Below, in pieces: positions 39,278 through 39,487 of a stretch of DNA of 39,487 nucleotides. Origin of the DNA: Granulicatella balaenopterae (lineage in GTDB: Bacteria; Bacillota; Bacilli; Lactobacillales; Aerococcaceae); the NCBI RefSeq assembly GCF_900111135.1, contig NZ_FOGF01000019.1, positions 1 through 39,487 on the forward strand. The letters are read 5' to 3'. The notes under the pieces were generated by a model that had not been told where the DNA came from, ran no database searches, and saw only the letters and a list, made by a program, of their open reading frames with translations. The translations under genes and the position numbers were made by a program. Each line of letters begins with the position of its first letter. The stretch's first letter is position 1.

Positions 39278-39487
39278 TTAATAATTTCTCATTAAGTAAT
39301 CAAATGCTCCTAAAGCTGCTGTTGCTCCGCTTCCCATTGAAATAATAATTTGTTTATAGATTTGATTTGTACAATCTCCTGCAGCGAAAACACCTGCTAA
39401 TGAGGTTTGACCAGTTGCATCGATTTTAATTTCGCCACGATTGTTTAAGTCTACACTATCTTTTAACCATTCAGTATTTGGCATTAA
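39278..39487 (-). CDS. ahpF: AhpF/TrxB-like flavoprotein reductase, C-terminal fragment
   Basis: The last 69 residues of a pyridine nucleotide-disulfide reductase, running off the right edge. [40 protein letters not shown] and [13 protein letters not shown] match the C-terminus of AhpF, the NADH-dependent reductase of the peroxiredoxin AhpC; AAGDC is the FAD-binding motif. The internal ATG at 39484 is not the real start, since the frame continues beyond the window. A thioredoxin reductase is the main alternative, but the [15 protein letters not shown] stretch favours AhpF. Confidence 0.75.
   Translation of the reverse strand, partial: LMPNTEWLKDSVDLNNRGEIKIDATGQTSLAGVFAAGDCTNQIYKQIIISMGSGATAALGAFDYLMRNY

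Overview
The window is low-GC DNA with strong AGGAGG-type ribosome binding sites, PTS permeases, PRD and DeoR/LysR regulators, LPXTG- and SipW-type surface proteins and many intrinsic terminators. This points to a Firmicute of the order Lactobacillales (an Enterococcus/Aerococcus/Carnobacterium-like host is my guess; no species marker is present). No rRNA, tRNA or CRISPR array was recognised.

Layout. 1-500: the start of a probable TnpB-like mobile element running off the left edge. 700-4460: oleate hydratase, a TetR regulator and an orphan PTS EIIC. 4579-9582: an aspA-fumC-malic enzyme operon (aspartate to fumarate to malate to pyruvate) with a divergent LysR regulator. 9655-10680: a YeiH-type transporter. 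10900-11266: a very small type I toxin-antitoxin locus (holin-like toxin, overlapping leader peptide, convergent antisense RNA). 11315-18129: a four-gene export cluster on the minus strand: SipW-like signal peptidase, TasA/camelysin-like protein, a ~1690-residue GLUG/InlB-repeat surface protein, and a second TasA-like protein. 18377-19261: a CysL-like LysR regulator, probably the partner of YeiH. 19340-24917: an ascorbate-type PTS operon with a PRD regulator carrying an EIIA domain and a split transketolase. 25269-28881: fruR-fruK-fruA. 29013-30774: transaldolase and ribokinase. 30900-32932: a lipoprotein thioredoxin, CcdA and a CPBP-like membrane protein. 33596-34221: an NlpC/P60 hydrolase whose 5' end is frameshifted. 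34365-37778: an LPXTG adhesin with a thioester domain, VaFE-type repeats and four 90-bp fibronectin-binding-like repeats. 38059-39487: GatD-like amidotransferase, a Dps protein and the C-terminus of an AhpF-like reductase.

The most striking observations are these. (1) A 68-bp segment upstream of yeiH recurs (53 of 68 identical, ungapped, by hand) directly upstream of the LysR gene 7.6 kb away; the toxin-antitoxin locus and SipW cluster lie between, as if an accessory island had been placed inside a divergent yeiH/lysR pair. (2) The toxin locus has a leader ORF whose TAATG stop overlaps an internal toxin start, a hairpin that sequesters the toxin Shine-Dalgarno, and direct repeats that make toxin and antitoxin RNAs partly complementary. 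(3) The LPXTG adhesin combines a Cys-Gln thioester domain with fibronectin-binding-like tandem repeats. (4) Dps lacks one ferroxidase-centre carboxylate and carries a triplicated 9-residue motif.

Most genes lie on the minus strand; plus-strand genes are the two LysR regulators and the toxin. All identifications come from reading motifs and remembered family features; no database search was run.
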